The notes: generated by a model not told the origin, from the sequence alone. 64,000 bases of DNA from Hemileia vastatrix (GCA_030280995.1 JASXTE010000011.1:2696001-2760000); one strand, 5' to 3'. Shown: positions 23,839 to 36,069, counted from the stretch's first letter. Program-made: numbers and translations.

Positions 23839-24790
23839 CAGCTACATCAAAAAAGGTTGGTGCAGAAATCAAAAATTCACCCCAACTTACCCAGCATTCT
23901 TTTAGTTTTTTTCTTCCCAACTGCTTGTCATTTGTCTGTCGCCAGCTTGTCGCAAGTGTCACTAGATGAGGATCTAGTTGCCACTTGGTTTGCTCGCGTA
24001 TATTCTATTACTTGATCAATCAGCCCCTGAGCTGGGTCGGTGGGGTGGGGGGGCTCTCAGGAGACTGCATCACCCATATTAACATCCATTTTGTCTTCAT
24101 TCCTCCCTCTTCAAAAGTAAGTCTTCTCCCGGTTTTCTTTTTTAAATCTCATTAATTTTTTTTCTTTTCTTTTTTCTTTATTTTTCTTTTCTTTTCTCTT
24201 TATTTTATTTATGGGTTTTTTTCTCAATTGCTATATTAAAGTAATCACCACACAATATGGGGGGCGGACTTGCTAGCAAGTCCGCAACCTTGGACCCAAA
24301 CTCACCATTGATTGAACACACATTGAGCTATTGATAAAGGAACCATACAATCAGGGATGAACACCACTCAGAAGAACAGTTTTAGGTGGGTGTTCAAGTA
24401 GAGTTCAGTATGGGTTCAGTCTGAGTTCAGTCTGAGTTCCATCTGAGTTCCATCTGAGTTCAGGTTGAGGACTTGCTAGCAAGTCCACCCCCTATATTGC
24501 GTAGTGAATGTAAGTTGTTTTTTATTTCTCTTTTTATTTTGTTTCGTTTTTTTTTCATTTCATTATTTTTTTATTTTCTTTTTTTTAAATTTATTTTCTC
24601 TTCTCTTTATATTATTTATGCGTTTTTTTCTCAATTGCTATATTAAAGTAATGTATGTTGTTTTTTATTTCTCTTTTTATTTTATTTTTTTATTTTGATT
24701 AATTTTTTATTTTTTTCTCCTCAGATGCCTAATCTCGATCTGATTCTCAATTTGTCCCTTTCTCCACCACCTTTCTACAATGACAACAAC
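23839..24790 (+). repeat. Left terminal inverted repeat arm
   Basis: Inverted partner of 27770-28421. Shared landmarks: ATTCACCCCAACTTACCCAG, GACAAGCTGGCG-type sequence, CTAGATGAGGATCTAG, CCCCTGAGCTGGGTC, TTCTCCCGGTTTTC, and a tandemly repeated block ATTGCTATATTAAAGTAATG. The innermost landmark is the TTTCTACAATGACAACAACA segment. The arm is interrupted by the CACTA MITE at 24246-24506. Confidence 0.85.
24246..24506. mobile_element. CACTA-type MITE, 261 bp, copy 3
   Basis: Same element as 1791 and 20348, flanked by AAT (24243-24245 and 24507-24509). The insertion point is proven inside this window: the right TIR arm (about 28008-28022, inverse AAAGTAATGTAAGT) is the empty site, so the duplicated bases are exactly AAT. 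Confidence 0.9.
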
Positions 24791-25298
24791 AGATGTCCCT
24801 ATTTACATCCATTTTGTCTTCCCATCTCCCTCCTCAAAAGCAACTCTTCTCCTGTTTTTCTTTTTTCTTTATGGTTTTTTTACTCAATTGTTTTATTTAT
24901 TATTTTTTATTTATTTTTTTTTTCCTCCTCAGATGCCTAATCTCGATCGGATTCTCTATCTGCCCCTTTCCCAAGGATGGTGAAATTTTTGAGAATTTTA
25001 CTAGAAATGTTTTTACTAGCTCTCTTACTCAAAATTTATTTGGAGCAAGTGGTTTTAAAGTGCTAAATGTGGTTTATTTTAAATATAAATTGTGTTATTC
25101 CCCAAATATATATTTTTCATGTCAAAGCTTAAAATATTACAAAATTATTTGAGATCTGAATTTTGGTTTTGACAGTTTGTTTGTTTTTCTTTGCACATTA
25201 ATATTACTTTTATTTACTGTTTGAAACCTTCTCATCATTCTCCTCTTCTCCTCTTGACTCTTAACATCCTCTTTACTTCTCTTCTCTGTTGTTTTGAA

Positions 25299-26412
25299 AT
25301 GGTTTATTTGAAATATGACCCTCATTTTAAAGTAGATGTGGTAATGAGTGCATTAGATGGTAATTCCTTGGATGATATAAATGAAAAATATGGCTCACAA
25401 ATTCATAGGAATTCTTTATCTCGCTGGATGGGATTATATCAAGAGACAAAGTCTGTCATTACAAATCCTGATACGTATATGAGACAAGGACACCCCTTTA
25501 CTTTGGATGAGGAACAACGCAAAATTATTCTGGAGATGATAAATAAGAATCCTACTGTGTACCAAATGGAGCTGCAAAACGCTTTGTCCTAAAATTACAA
25601 TATTAGAGTCTCACAGTCCACAATTCACCAAGAGTTAATATTACGCTTGAAAATGTCTAAAAAAACATGTAGAAAGTCCACCCCAATCAAAATAAACATT
25701 CCCAAATCAGATACATCACTTTGGTGGCTGATTTTGACCCAACATTTTTGGTCTTTACTGGTGAGACAATTTTTAAGTATATTTGTTGGTAGATTTAAAG
25801 TGTTTTTTTCCATTCAAGATGAGTGTGGAGTCTGCTCAGAAGGTGTTGCTTGCACAACAGCATGGGCACCTGTAGTTCAACGTACTCCACGAATCCCACA
25901 GGCACAAGCTACACACTGCTTCAATATTATACCAGCTGTTTCATTGTCTGGTTTAGTGGCAACAGCTATCCTAGAGCCAATGGTTTGTCGCACTCATTTT
26001 GAGTATTATTTGCAAAAAATTTTGGTAAGTTGTTAAAAAATAATATTAATATTTGGTAATATACTAAAAATTAGCTTTTATTTAATTCACACAAGCTTCC
26101 AATGATGAACCCTTATCCTGGACCTAACAGTGTCTTGATAATGGATAATGCTGCATTCCACCATGGTGGATTTATTGCAGAAATTGTTGAAGAAAGGGGA
26201 TGTAAGCTGCTGTATCTACCTGCTTACTCTCCTGAATTTAATCCTATTGAAAAGGTATTTAGTGTTTTAAAAAGTGCTTTACACCATGATTGAAAATTGA
26301 CTGGTGGAAAAGAGGACATGGCAATTATTGATCAATTTGTTCATTTGGTATTCACACTTTCTTTGATGAAGAAGCTGTTTAGGGCTAGTGGCTACATAAA
26401 TCAGACATACTA
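25299..26412 (+). pseudogene. DD34E transposase (Tc1/mariner, DDE_3 type), inactivated
   Basis: It cuts and pastes the transposon by a DDE-type reaction. Exons are 25299-25760, 25819-26024 and 26096-26412, with introns of 58 nt (GTGAGA...AAG) and 71 nt (GTAAGT...AAG); about 328 aa. The N-terminus is helix-turn-helix-like (DPHFKVDVVMSALDGNSLDD, then a 'HPFTLDEEQRKIILEMI' block). First catalytic Asp: the splice joins FLVFT to DECGVC. Second: VLIMDNAAFHHGG. Glu in the YSPEFNPIEKVFSVLK block, with 34 residues between it and the second Asp. Defects: in-frame TAA 25590-25592, a 1-nt frameshift between about 25600 and 25700, and in-frame TGA at about 26291-26293 followed by an open tail to TAG 26410-26412. 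Confidence 0.8.
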
Positions 26413-26523
26413 GTAAATTATATTTCACTCGTGTTTATGGAAATATAGATATTTGATTTTATAACATCTTTAAATGCTATTCAGTAGAAGTTACACATTA
26501 TAAACGCTTTAAGTCCCCCTCCA

Positions 26524-27642
26524 TTAAGATGTCTTATTCCGCTTCCTTGGCAAATATAAAAGATATGTTTTGACTGCCCTGACACATTCCAAAGCATATG
26601 CTTCAGGAATACCTACCTGCATAAGACGTTCTGAAGTGAATTCTTGAAATAAAGACCAGTGAGTAATTCGAAGTTCAAACAACCCTTCCTGCAAATCAGA
26701 ATCTGATACTTTGACTCGTGCATGACGTAGAAACTCCTCCAAGGTTGATTCATCTTCAAAGGCATCATATTCAGGTGAGAATCTGATAGAAGGTGGAGGA
26801 GTGGAGGCTGCTGCTTCAGAAGTATTGACTTGGGCATGAGATTTTATTGGATGCCACTGAAAAAGGGGTGTCTTTGGCAACACAAGGTATGTGACCTCTT
26901 TAGGATTTGTAACCTGAAAAATAAAAGGAAAAAGATTAATAGATTAAGTATTTTGAGAAGCAAAAAAAATAGACCATTGCATGTGCCCAATTTTGTGCCA
27001 TTGAAAAGGTTAGCTCAAAATACTCTTGAGAATTTGCTGGATTGATGCAACAGTGGGCTTCTTGCTGATGCGTGATTTCTGGACGCTGATAGTGACAATC
27101 AAGCAGCAGACGGACCTTCTCTATGTGGGCAGCTTTTCCATGCAAACACTCAGCTGGATCAGCTTCTACTTCCTCTTCAGATGAAGAGTTTTCAAGGTCC
27201 TGGTAGACAGACTCTCTCTGCAGAAAAGCAAAATAAGATATCAATAAAATAAAGAGAGAAAAAAAATACTCACCTGCTGAGCTGGTCAGGGGTCAATTTG
27301 CTCCATGCGTAAATAAATTTTGCGATCATGAATGTTCAATTCAGCCAATTCCAAAAATTGGAAAAAAACATCATTTGAATAAAGCATCTTCTTTTGATTT
27401 GCTGAAAAACCTGAGACATGTGGTATAATAGCATACCACAAAACAGTACCTTTTTTAACTTCCTTCTTGACATAAATTCCCATTTTTTCTGGTTCACATT
27501 CAAATATTAAATTGACAGCCTGATTCTTGAAGTCTTCTAGATTATGATTTGAAGGATCCCAAGAAAACTGTAACTTATCTGGCTGAGACACAACCCTACT
27601 GACTTTGATAGATACCTCATAATTTTTCTTCCTCTTCTGCAT
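26524..27642 (-). pseudogene. Transposon accessory protein with SAM-like C-terminal domain
   Basis: Second gene of the transposon, convergent with the transposase, with about 110 bp between the gene ends. Inferred exons: 27642-27274, 27217-26975 and 26913-26524, all joined in frame. Intron 1 is GTGAGT...CTGCAG; intron 2 has a weak donor GTCTAT and TTTTCAG acceptor. About 333 aa. The N-terminal part (MQKRKKNYEVSIKVSRVV ...) looks beta-rich. The middle is acidic (SSSEEEVEADPAECL). The C-terminal 70 residues (LEEFLRHARVKVSDSDL ... ITHWSLFQEF ... QVGIPEAYAL) have the spacing of a SAM-like helical domain. One in-frame TGA lies near the end of exon 1 (about 27286-27288). The role is unknown; DNA or protein binding for the transposase is a guess. 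Confidence 0.6.
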
Positions 27643-27769
27643 GTTTTCCTTCTCTTTATTCTTCTTTTTTTTATCATTTTTATTTTCTTTTTTGGGTAAA
27701 AAAAATAAAAACTCAAGATTTATTTCAATTGAGGATCAAGGGATCTGACTAATAATGACTTCATCATAT

Positions 27770-28421
27770 CTGTTGTTGTCATTGTAGAAAGGGGCGGATT
27801 GAGAGTCAGATTGAGATTAGGCATCTGAGGAGAAAAAAATAAAAAATGAATCAAAATAAAAAAAAATAAAAAGAGAAATAAAAAACAACATACATTACTT
27901 TAATATAGCAATTGAGAAAAAAACCCATAAATAAAATAAAGAGAAGAGAAAATAAAAAAATAATGAAATGAAAAAAAACGAAAAAAATAAAAAGAGAAAT
28001 AAAAAACGACTTACATTACTTTAATATAGCAGTTGAGAAAAAAACCCATAAATAAAATAAAGAAAAAATAAAAGAAAAAAAAATTAATGAGGTTTAAAAA
28101 AGAAAACCGGGAGAAGACTTACTTTTGAAGCGGGAGGCGGGAAGACAAAATGGATGTTAATATGGGTGAGAAATTGCAAAATGGGTGGGGCAATTTCCTG
28201 AGAGCCCCCCCCCACCCCACTGACCCAGCTCAGGGGCTGATTGATCAAGTAATAGAATATACACGAGCAAACCAAGTGTCAACTAGATCCTCATCTAGTG
28301 ACACTTGCGACAAGCTGGCGACAGACAAATGACAAGCAGTTGGGACGAAAAAAACTAAAAAAATGCTGGGTAAGTTGGGGTGAATTTTTAATTTCTTCAC
28401 CAACATTTTTCAATGTAGCTG
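27770..28421 (-). repeat. Right terminal inverted repeat arm
   Basis: Inverse of the left arm at 23839-24790, without the MITE. It contains two tandem copies of the CATTACTTTAATATAGCA block (about 27892 and 28012) and a run of C and A-rich DNA. Ends CAATGTAGCTG at 28421, then TA. Confidence 0.85.
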
Positions 28422-29040
28422 TACATAAAAATACATATTTCTGTGAACATAAGTACATTAAATTTATTGAAACCTATTTTAATGTTGAACCTATACTGAT
28501 GATAGTTGAGAGTATACATAGATTGCAACACTCATTATTTTTGCTATCTCTGTTTGCTCCCAATTATCATCAGGTAATGTCATATTTTGATTCTTATTAT
28601 TTCATGTTACATTCTTTATTACTTACTTACATGAAATATTTTCTCATCTCTGTTTGCTCCCAATTATAATCAGCCTGAGATCCGTTGCAGTGTTGTGTCG
28701 TTAACTTCTTATAAGTCGAGTAGATTGTTTCTTGCATTTTCTTATCGGGTGGAGTGTATTCCCTGGATCCCAAGTCAAGTAGACTGTTTCTTTCATTTTA
28801 TTATTGGGTGGAGTGTCTTCCCCGGATCCCAAGCCGAGTAGACTGTTCCTCGCATTAATCATAAAGTTGGGTAGAATATTCCAGGCATAATCTTCATCTC
28901 ACAGGTGGAGTATACTCCCTGTCTCGTCAATTTATCTGGGTTGAGTGGTCTCCCCACCATCATCTTTATCTCAGGTCGAATCTTACCCATTCTATTTCAT
29001 CACTTTATCCAACCATTTAACATCAAATTCTAACAGTCCC
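28422..29040. repeat. Tandem repeats, no gene
   Basis: CTCTGTTTGCTCCCAATTAT occurs at about 28548 and 28650 (period about 102 bp). From about 28715 to 28900 there is a roughly 69-bp tandem repeat with GAGTAGA(T/C)TGTTTCTTGCAT and GGGTGGAGTGTNTTCCC(T/C)GGATCCCAAG. It decays toward 29010 (GGTGGAGTATACTCCC). I see no coding potential. Confidence 0.6.
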
Positions 29041-29647
29041 TCCCTACAATATCCTCAACTTGTGCTAGATATCCCCATCAGGGATATCTTGCTTGGTGCT
29101 CAGTGAAATGATGCAGAGAAACTATCACCCAATTTGATGGTGATGCATGGAACAATGACTGGTCTTAAATGATGGTGCCAGGATGATGGCCTGACTTGGA
29201 TGGTTTAGTGAAGCAGGCAAAGGCGCAATGAATCTCAGGGCTGGTGATGATTGGTGAGCAACAAAAGATGAGATATTGTATTTCAATTATTAATAAAATA
29301 AGTATAACAAATATAATGAGGCTTATCAGAGGAAAATTGACATTACCTTGTGATGATTGCTGAGCAAAAAAAGATAGCCTTCAACAAAATGGATCTTGCA
29401 ATCTTTTATGCCCTCCAATAACTAGATTTATGATATAAACAAGTAAGGGCTAAAATATATGAGATAATCCTTTCCAAATAAATAAATAATTATATATATC
29501 TTTATATAAATGTATGAATATAGATGTTGTATTTTAGGTTTTGTATGTATGCTTATAAGAATAGGTGTAGTAACAAGTGTCATGAAATGTTATATACTGC
29601 ATTAAATGGCAGAAAATAGACTCTAGGAAGAGACAATAGATAGTAAT
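29041..29647. other. Degenerate minisatellite and AT-rich spacer
   Basis: 29036-29115 is the inverse of 23311-23385. 29110-29240 has GATGGTGATGCATGGAACAATG and GATGGTGCCAGGATGATGGCC units like those near 22080 and 23220. The remainder up to element C is AT-rich. Last five bases GTAAT (29643-29647) are element C's left target duplication. Confidence 0.5.
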
Positions 29648-30760
29648 TATTGGAGCGGTTGTCTAGAAGGTGGAAGAAGGAAAGAAGAAAAAGGAGAAAG
29701 AAACACAAGAAGACAAAGAATGGAAAGTAGGAAAAGAGGGAAGGACGCAAACAAGGGAAAAGGTTTAATATATAAAGTGAGTAGTTTTAATATTATTGTA
29801 ATGTAAGTATTCTAGTTTCCATGCGCAACAGTCAAATATTATAGTTTAATGTTCTTACCGCAACCTTAAGATTTTGTATATAGTATTTATTTATTTTATT
29901 TCAACTAAATGTATTACTAGTTAAAAGAAAAGGAATCAATACATGTATAAAAATGTATAAGTGTAAATAAAGTGTAATAATGTAAGTGATGCAGCTGAAG
30001 GGGGTTCCCAAGGCCCTCATATAGCCAAGGGGCCCTCTGAAGCGCCACAAAAGTAAATACAATAATTTATGAGTAAATGTAAGGGGTGAGAAATCAAAAA
30101 AATGTACTAAATTGTTAAAATGCAGTAGCCAATATTTCACCAGTATTAATTCCCCCTGGATATTACACATAAATAAGTACAAGACATATAAAAAATAACT
30201 AATGTAATTTAAAATAAGTATTATGCAGTACTATTTTAAAGTGGAATGTAATATATTACTAGTTTAATTCATACAATTAATATAAGTAATTATTTTAGAT
30301 TAAAATATGAGAATGTAATTAGTTTAAATAGTTTAATAAATTTAATTACATAATTTTAAGCCACAGAAGCGCCCAAAAACCAGGGATAATAATGTATAAA
30401 TTATTATAAGGGTCTAATAATTAATTAATATTATTAAAAGTCAACATTTTGCCTTATAAGTATAATATAATATTATAATTAATTAATTATTTTTTTATAA
30501 TTATTTAAATACATAAAAATGCGCCCAATTTTTTATAGAATATAATATAATTTATGTTTATTTTAATAGTATATAATTAATAAAATAATAAAATAAATAT
30601 AACCCTTATTTTAATTTTATTTAATAAGGTAATTTGTACTTAATTTTATTATGCAATATAATATTAATTTATATACATAAAAAGTATAAGTTTTCGCCCT
30701 CTTTCAGGTCCAATAACTTAACATGAGTTTTACTGGGCTCCTGGTACAGCCTGGCTGACA
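29648..30760 (-). repeat. Element C 3' LTR (1113 bp)
   Basis: Starts TATTGGAGCGGTTGTCTAGA (decayed TGT start) and ends GGTACAGCCTGGCTGACA. It has 16 bp (near 30012-30027) that are missing from the other LTR. On the minus strand CTATATGAGGGCCTTGGG marks the TATA region. Confidence 0.85.
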
Positions 30761-30799
30761 CTCCCTCACTCTAAAAAAACAATAAAAAAAATGCTAAGA

Positions 30800-32870
30800 T
30801 TTTTTCTTTTTATACTTTTTTAATAGAGTGGAAAGGTTAGAAATCTCTTTTCCAGGTATACATTTATCATGCTCAGATGATTTATTTCTATATCTCAATA
30901 AATATTCAATACCGTTTTCAGAGGTGATAACTCTGTCATTAAGAATTTTATCAATTTCTGCAACTTCTGTGACTTCCTGAGATTTTTCTTGGGTCTTCCC
31001 CTTCTCTTAGGAAATAAGTCACTGTTGGAAGTATAAGGTTTAAGGAGGGAAATGGGAAAAACAGGATGTTTTCTGTCATAAGGAGAATACAATATAACTT
31101 CTACTGCATTATCTCCCACCATTCTTTTAACAACAAATGGTCCTACAAATGGATCCTTTAATTTGTTATTGCCTTGTAAATTGAAGTGAACTGTAGATAT
31201 TAGAACTTCATCACCCTATTTAAAAGTGTTCTCTTTATGGGATTTATCCCATCTCTTTTTCTCATATTGAAATGCTTTATCAATACAACTTTGGGCATGT
31301 TTTCTGCACAGTTGCTGCATTTGGAGAAAAGACTTCACACCAGGATGTAATTCCAACTATGGTAATTTGTTATTGAGTATTAGAGCAAGAGTACTTAGAA
31401 CATAACCTAGCCATAGCTCAAAAGGCTTTTTCTCAGTGACAGAATGAAAAGTGCTATTATAAGCAAATTCAAGACCTGGAAGTAAGCTTACCCAGTCATG
31501 TGTAAATCTGTCATTGTTTTTATATTCTAATAAAAAGGCACAATACCTTCTAATCCTATCTTCCAAGGTTTGAATCATCCTTTCAGCCAGTCCATCAGTT
31601 TGAGGATGGTGGGCAGTGGATAATTTCAACTCACAACCACATATATCCATCAAAGACATCCAAAATTCAGAAGTAAAATTTGGGTCTCTATCAGATATGA
31701 TGGCTTTTGGAAATCCAACAATATTAAACATATGTGACCACCACAAAAAGGCTAAATCTTTGGTGGAAACATCTTTATGGGTAGGAATGAATTTACACAT
31801 TTTAGTGAATCTGTCCACTATAACCCAGCAATAATTATAACTGTCTTTCCCTGCTACAGGAAGACCAGTGACAAACTCCATATTAATGATTTTCCAAGGA
31901 GCATCAGATGCTTCAATATGTTGCATTAATCCTGCTCTTTTACCAGTCAATCTTTTAGATTTTTGGCAAGAATCACAAGATTCAACATATAATTTTGTGT
32001 CTTCAGACATATTAGCCCACCATGCAGTGTTTGTAATCCTGACCATAGTTTTTACTAGATCAAAATGACCAGATAATATGTCATCATGACATAATTTTAA
32101 GATGATTTCTTTCATTGAAGGAGAAATAACAATTACATTAGTAAGTTTTCTCCTGTAATAAATATAACCATCATCAATTGAAAACTTTCCTTTAGTCAAA
32201 GCAGTTTGGTACTTTGGTGGGAGAGTTTTTATTAATGCTTGAATTGAAGCATTCTTTGTATCATTCAAGATAGTAACCAAATTATTCAAATCAGAATCTT
32301 TTTCATATGAATCCAGAATTAATTGCAACAATTCTTCCTCCATGTCCACAATATATATACCATAAATGTGAATGTTATCATCCTCAGGGACATAGGCAGG
32401 ATTGGAGTCATTATTAGGTAGGGGTAGTCTTGACAGCATATCAACATTGGAGTGAACATTTCCAGCTCTATTGATAATTGTAATTCTTCCCCTGTACTCT
32501 TGAACAGCCAGTTGCCACCTAAACATATGTCTATTTGGTGTCTTCAGGTTTAAGAGGGACTTCACAGCACTACAGTCAGTTACCAGTTCAAACTTCTGGT
32601 CATCTAGGTAGTAATGAAGTTTTTCAAGAGCCCAAACAACTGCTAAGCACTCTAATTGAGTGGCACCATATTTCAATTCACTATTTCTTAGGGTTCTTGA
32701 AATATAACAAATTACAACCTCTGAGGATTTATCATTAATAATTTATTTTTGGTGAAGGGCAGCACCCAGACCAACAAAGCTAGAATCTGTGTATAGGACA
32801 AAAGGTTTGTTGAAATCTGGAAGAGCCAATATAGGGGCTGTCATTAAGCAACTTTTTAATGTATCAAAAG
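30800..32870 (-). pseudogene. Element C: RNase H, integrase and chromodomain
   Basis: The minus-strand frame 32676-31357 carries the end of RNase H (LECLAVVWALEKLHYYL, TDCSAVKSLL), the integrase zinc region (CHDDILSGHFD, CDSCQKSKR) and the core triad blocks (VIVDRFTK, ISDRDPNF, DGLAERM). The rest continues in other frames to the chromodomain near 30810. There are stops or shifts near 31356, 31220 and 30970. The RNase H TDSS-type region is at about 32790. Confidence 0.85.
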
Positions 32871-32884
32871 CTTTTTGACAGTCA

Positions 32885-34545
32885 TTATTCCAGAGAAAGG
32901 CAACATCTTTTCTGGTCAGTTTTTGTAAGAGGCAAGGCTATGACCTGATAATTTTTAATATATTGTCTATAATAGCCACAAATACCCAAAAAAGTTTGGA
33001 TTTCTCTTACAGAAGTTGGTGCTTTCACATTTTGAATGGAAGCAACTTTGTTTTGGTCTACACAAATTTGTAAGCCTGACACAACATGGCCAAGGACTTT
33101 CAAGGATTGAAAACCAAATTTACACTTTTTTAAGGACAAGGTCATATTGATTTCATCCATTTTTTGGAAAACTCTATTTAAGTGAATCATATGTTCATCA
33201 AAAGTTTTAGAAAAAATTATAATGTCATCAATATAAACCATGAGCCATCCTTCAATTATTTCTTGATGGAAAGTGTTATCCATGACTTTTTGAAAAAATG
33301 AAGGAGAATTTTTAGGGCCAAATGGCATCCTAACATACTTATATATTCCCATATGAGTAGCAATTAGTAAAAAATTTTGTGAATTTTTCTCAACAGGAAT
33401 TTGATGATAAACTTTATTGCCATCCAGACAACTAATAAATTTTGCACCCTGTAAGGTAGCATGAATTAAATTAATTCTGAGCAAAGGATAAATATCATCC
33501 ACAGTATAAGTGTTTAATGCTCTGTAATCTCCACATAATCTAGCCTTATCTTTTTCATAAGAAATCAAGACTGGGGATATGACACAATAATTTGGGGTGA
33601 CATCCACTTTCTCAATTATATTCAAGTTTAATAAGGTAGAAATATTATCTTCAATATCCTTTCTTTTTGTTGGAGAATCAGGATATGGTTTTTTCTTAAG
33701 ACTAGGAGGAATATCACTCAAGTTACAGGATAAAGAAATTTTCATTTCATGCTTAACAACTCCTAGGACATGAGAACCATGAGAAAAAGCCATAGGAAAA
33801 GAGGTAATTGAGGCAATTATAGAATCCTTCTTCTCACTAGTTAATTGATCACCAAAAGAAGCAGTATTTATTTCAGTTAATAAACTATCCATTTCATTTG
33901 TTGGTCTACCTGTACATTGAATTAATAAGTTACAAGACTTTAACAAATATGCAGAAGATCTTCTAGGGGAAGAAATTTTGAATTTACTTTTGCCATTCAA
34001 TCCCAATGTGAAGCAATTATTGGCAGGGTCCAATTTTACACCAAACATGGTCAGAATGTCATTACCCATAATAAACCGATTGCTCAAATTATCATTTCTC
34101 ATGACAACAAATTCAAAAACAGCTCTGACAAAACCACCATTATATTTGAAGAATACAGTGGCTCTGTATTTGCCAATGGGACACAAAATAGAGCCATAAC
34201 CTCTCCATTTTTCACATGTCATAGGTAATAATTTATCCATATAATCTTTATCCACTGAAGCCAGTGCCTTTTCAGACACCACACTTCCTCCAGCACAAGA
34301 GTCAAGAACAACCTCAACATTTTTACCATTAATGATAACTGGTGCCTTCAAAGGGGATATGGATATAGAGATGTCAGTAATATCTTTAATGATTTCAGCA
34401 TTTTCTACTGAAGATAAATCTAAATTACACTCCTCAGAAATATTGTCTAAATATTGCACATCTTGTTCCAACATTAAGAAATCCTTAAGGGAGTCATTTT
34501 CATAGGAGATATTACTGTCACAGTCACTGGAAGAATCATTGAGAT
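32885..34545 (-). pseudogene. Element C: protease and reverse transcriptase
   Basis: Open minus-strand frame from the B junction at 34545 to 32885, preceded in the reading only by out-of-place B LTR sequence. The protease active site reads VVLDSCAGGS where A and B have ILDTGAAGS, so the catalytic D-T/S-G motif is damaged. RT keeps RLCGDYRALN, CLDGNK, MPFGPKN and VYIDDIIIFSKT. Near 32890-32940 a frameshift separates RT from RNase H. Confidence 0.85.
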
Positions 34546-36049
34546 TGTCAGCCTGTATATCTCCAGGACTGAGTAAAAAGTAATTATAAGTTATGTTAAA
34601 CACATGAACTATACATGGGAATAATAAATAAGAGTACACAAATAGTATACATAAGTAAAATTATGATAATACACAAAAAATGCCATTATAACACCTTATA
34701 TACACGCATATATCCACCTTTTATAGGTCTTATGTACTTAATATTAAGTTGGAATATGTTAGGGTAATCTTAAGAACCTTAAGTATAAGGCTACATAATT
34801 TTTAAGTACACTTAAAGCTGTTATATTCATTGTTTTATGCAAAAAACAAGAAATGCGCTTTATTTCACTTAAAAGTTGACTATATGCGCTATAAAATTGA
34901 GAATATCAAAATTGCGCTTTGACAGATCAATTGGGCTCATTTAGAACTATTGATTTGGCTATTTAAATGCATAAAAATAACACTTTTCAAATTTGGTGTT
35001 TTTTTATGCCAGAAATGGCTTCTGTGTACTGGCCACATACTGCCTGCTTTTTTCCCGTGTGAATAGCTTCATTTTTAGCAAAGTTAGCTTTTTCACACTA
35101 TAATTACCCCACATTCTACGCCCACTGTGGGGAAACACACTAAAATAGGCGACAGGCGCTTATTTAGTGTCCTAGCTTAATTAATAATGCATTGACCTTG
35201 TTTATATGCACTAATTTCATTAATAACCTCACTCTTGGCACTTTATTTCATCACCACGCTTAAATTCGCCTAATTTTAGTCAAAGATTTAACCGTGCAAG
35301 AGCCTGCCAAGAACTGCATGTAGTTACCCCACATCTCACGCTCTTTTTTAAAGTTTTTGGGTGGTTTCTCAGTCAATTTTGGTTATTTTTGAATGGGAAT
35401 TTCACGTAGTATAATGTCAGGATTAGCCCCATTATTTCTACAGTCAATCCCCCTTATTATTAAGCTATTATTAACCTTAAAAAGTCTCCTTTAGTCTTTA
35501 ATATTATTGTTTTATACGCATATACTCTCTTTTTGTCTTTTTCTTTAATTTTGATGGATTTCCCTTATTATTTCAGGGTTTTGGCGGTTGTTACTCTTCT
35601 AATTATGTCATGGGTTACTGGGAATGTTGATGGGCATGTCTATTAGTTGTTTAGAGGCGTCATTAACTTTGTATTGGGTGGTACATCAAGGGAATCATTG
35701 GGGAACTCAGTGTGTATAAAAGGAGGAGGTTTTTGGGTTGTATTTATTCATTCTTTATCATTACAATTTAACCAATATAACCAAATCAATTACAATACAT
35801 ATCAATTAGTACTTTTATAAGACTTTTTGAATAGTATCTGAATTTATATAATCTATTTTTCTACCAACTATAAAGATTGTAAGCCATATATAAGAATAGT
35901 GAGAATTATATTACTGAGACCCTTATATTTGATTATATTTTACAACTTAGTGGATTAAAACTACAGTATTCATATAGGACCATTAAAATCTTCTAGATAA
36001 CTGACTATTCAAGCTAGTTCACGTCCTTGTACTTGACCCTAGCTTGACA
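34546..36049 (+). repeat. Element B 5' LTR (1504 bp)
   Basis: TGTCAGCCTG...CCTAGCTTGACA. U3 up to about 35714, TATAAAA at 35715-35721, then R/U5 to 36049. Confidence 0.95.
35715..35721 (+). promoter_or_regulatory. TATA box of element B 5' LTR
   Basis: TATAAAA in the context GTGTGTATAAAAGGAGGAGG, conserved in the LTRs of A and H. It would drive the genomic RNA starting some 25-40 bp downstream. Confidence 0.6.
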
Positions 36050-36051
36050 AT

Positions 36052-36069
36052 TGGGGACCTTTCCTCAAG
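36052..36069 (+). other. Element B primer-binding site (candidate)
   Basis: TGGGGACCTTTCCTCAAG starts two bases after the LTR end. The leading TGG fits pairing with a tRNA CCA end, but the tRNA is not identified. Confidence 0.5.

Larger units (their letters stand above)
23839..28421 (+). mobile_element. Tc1/mariner-type DNA transposon with long TIRs and two genes (4.6 kb)
   Basis: Bounded by TA (23837-23838 and 28422-28423). The termini are CAGCTACATC...GGTTGGTGCAGAAATC and the inverse of GATTTCTTCACCAACATTTTT CAATGTAGCTG-type sequence. The inverted arms are unusually long for this superfamily: about 690 bp on the left after removing an inserted MITE, and about 650 bp on the right. Inside are a plus-strand transposase gene and a convergent minus-strand accessory gene. 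Both genes carry in-frame stops, so this copy is probably not autonomous. Confidence 0.85.

Noticed and set aside
23552..25152. Several T-rich plus-strand ORFs encoding Phe/Leu-rich peptides.
   Set aside because: Low-complexity translation of the T-rich TIR arm and palindrome, not genes.
28546..28680. Possible intron bounded by CATCAGGTAATG and AATCAG.
   Set aside because: No coding sequence on either side; explained by a 102-bp repeat.
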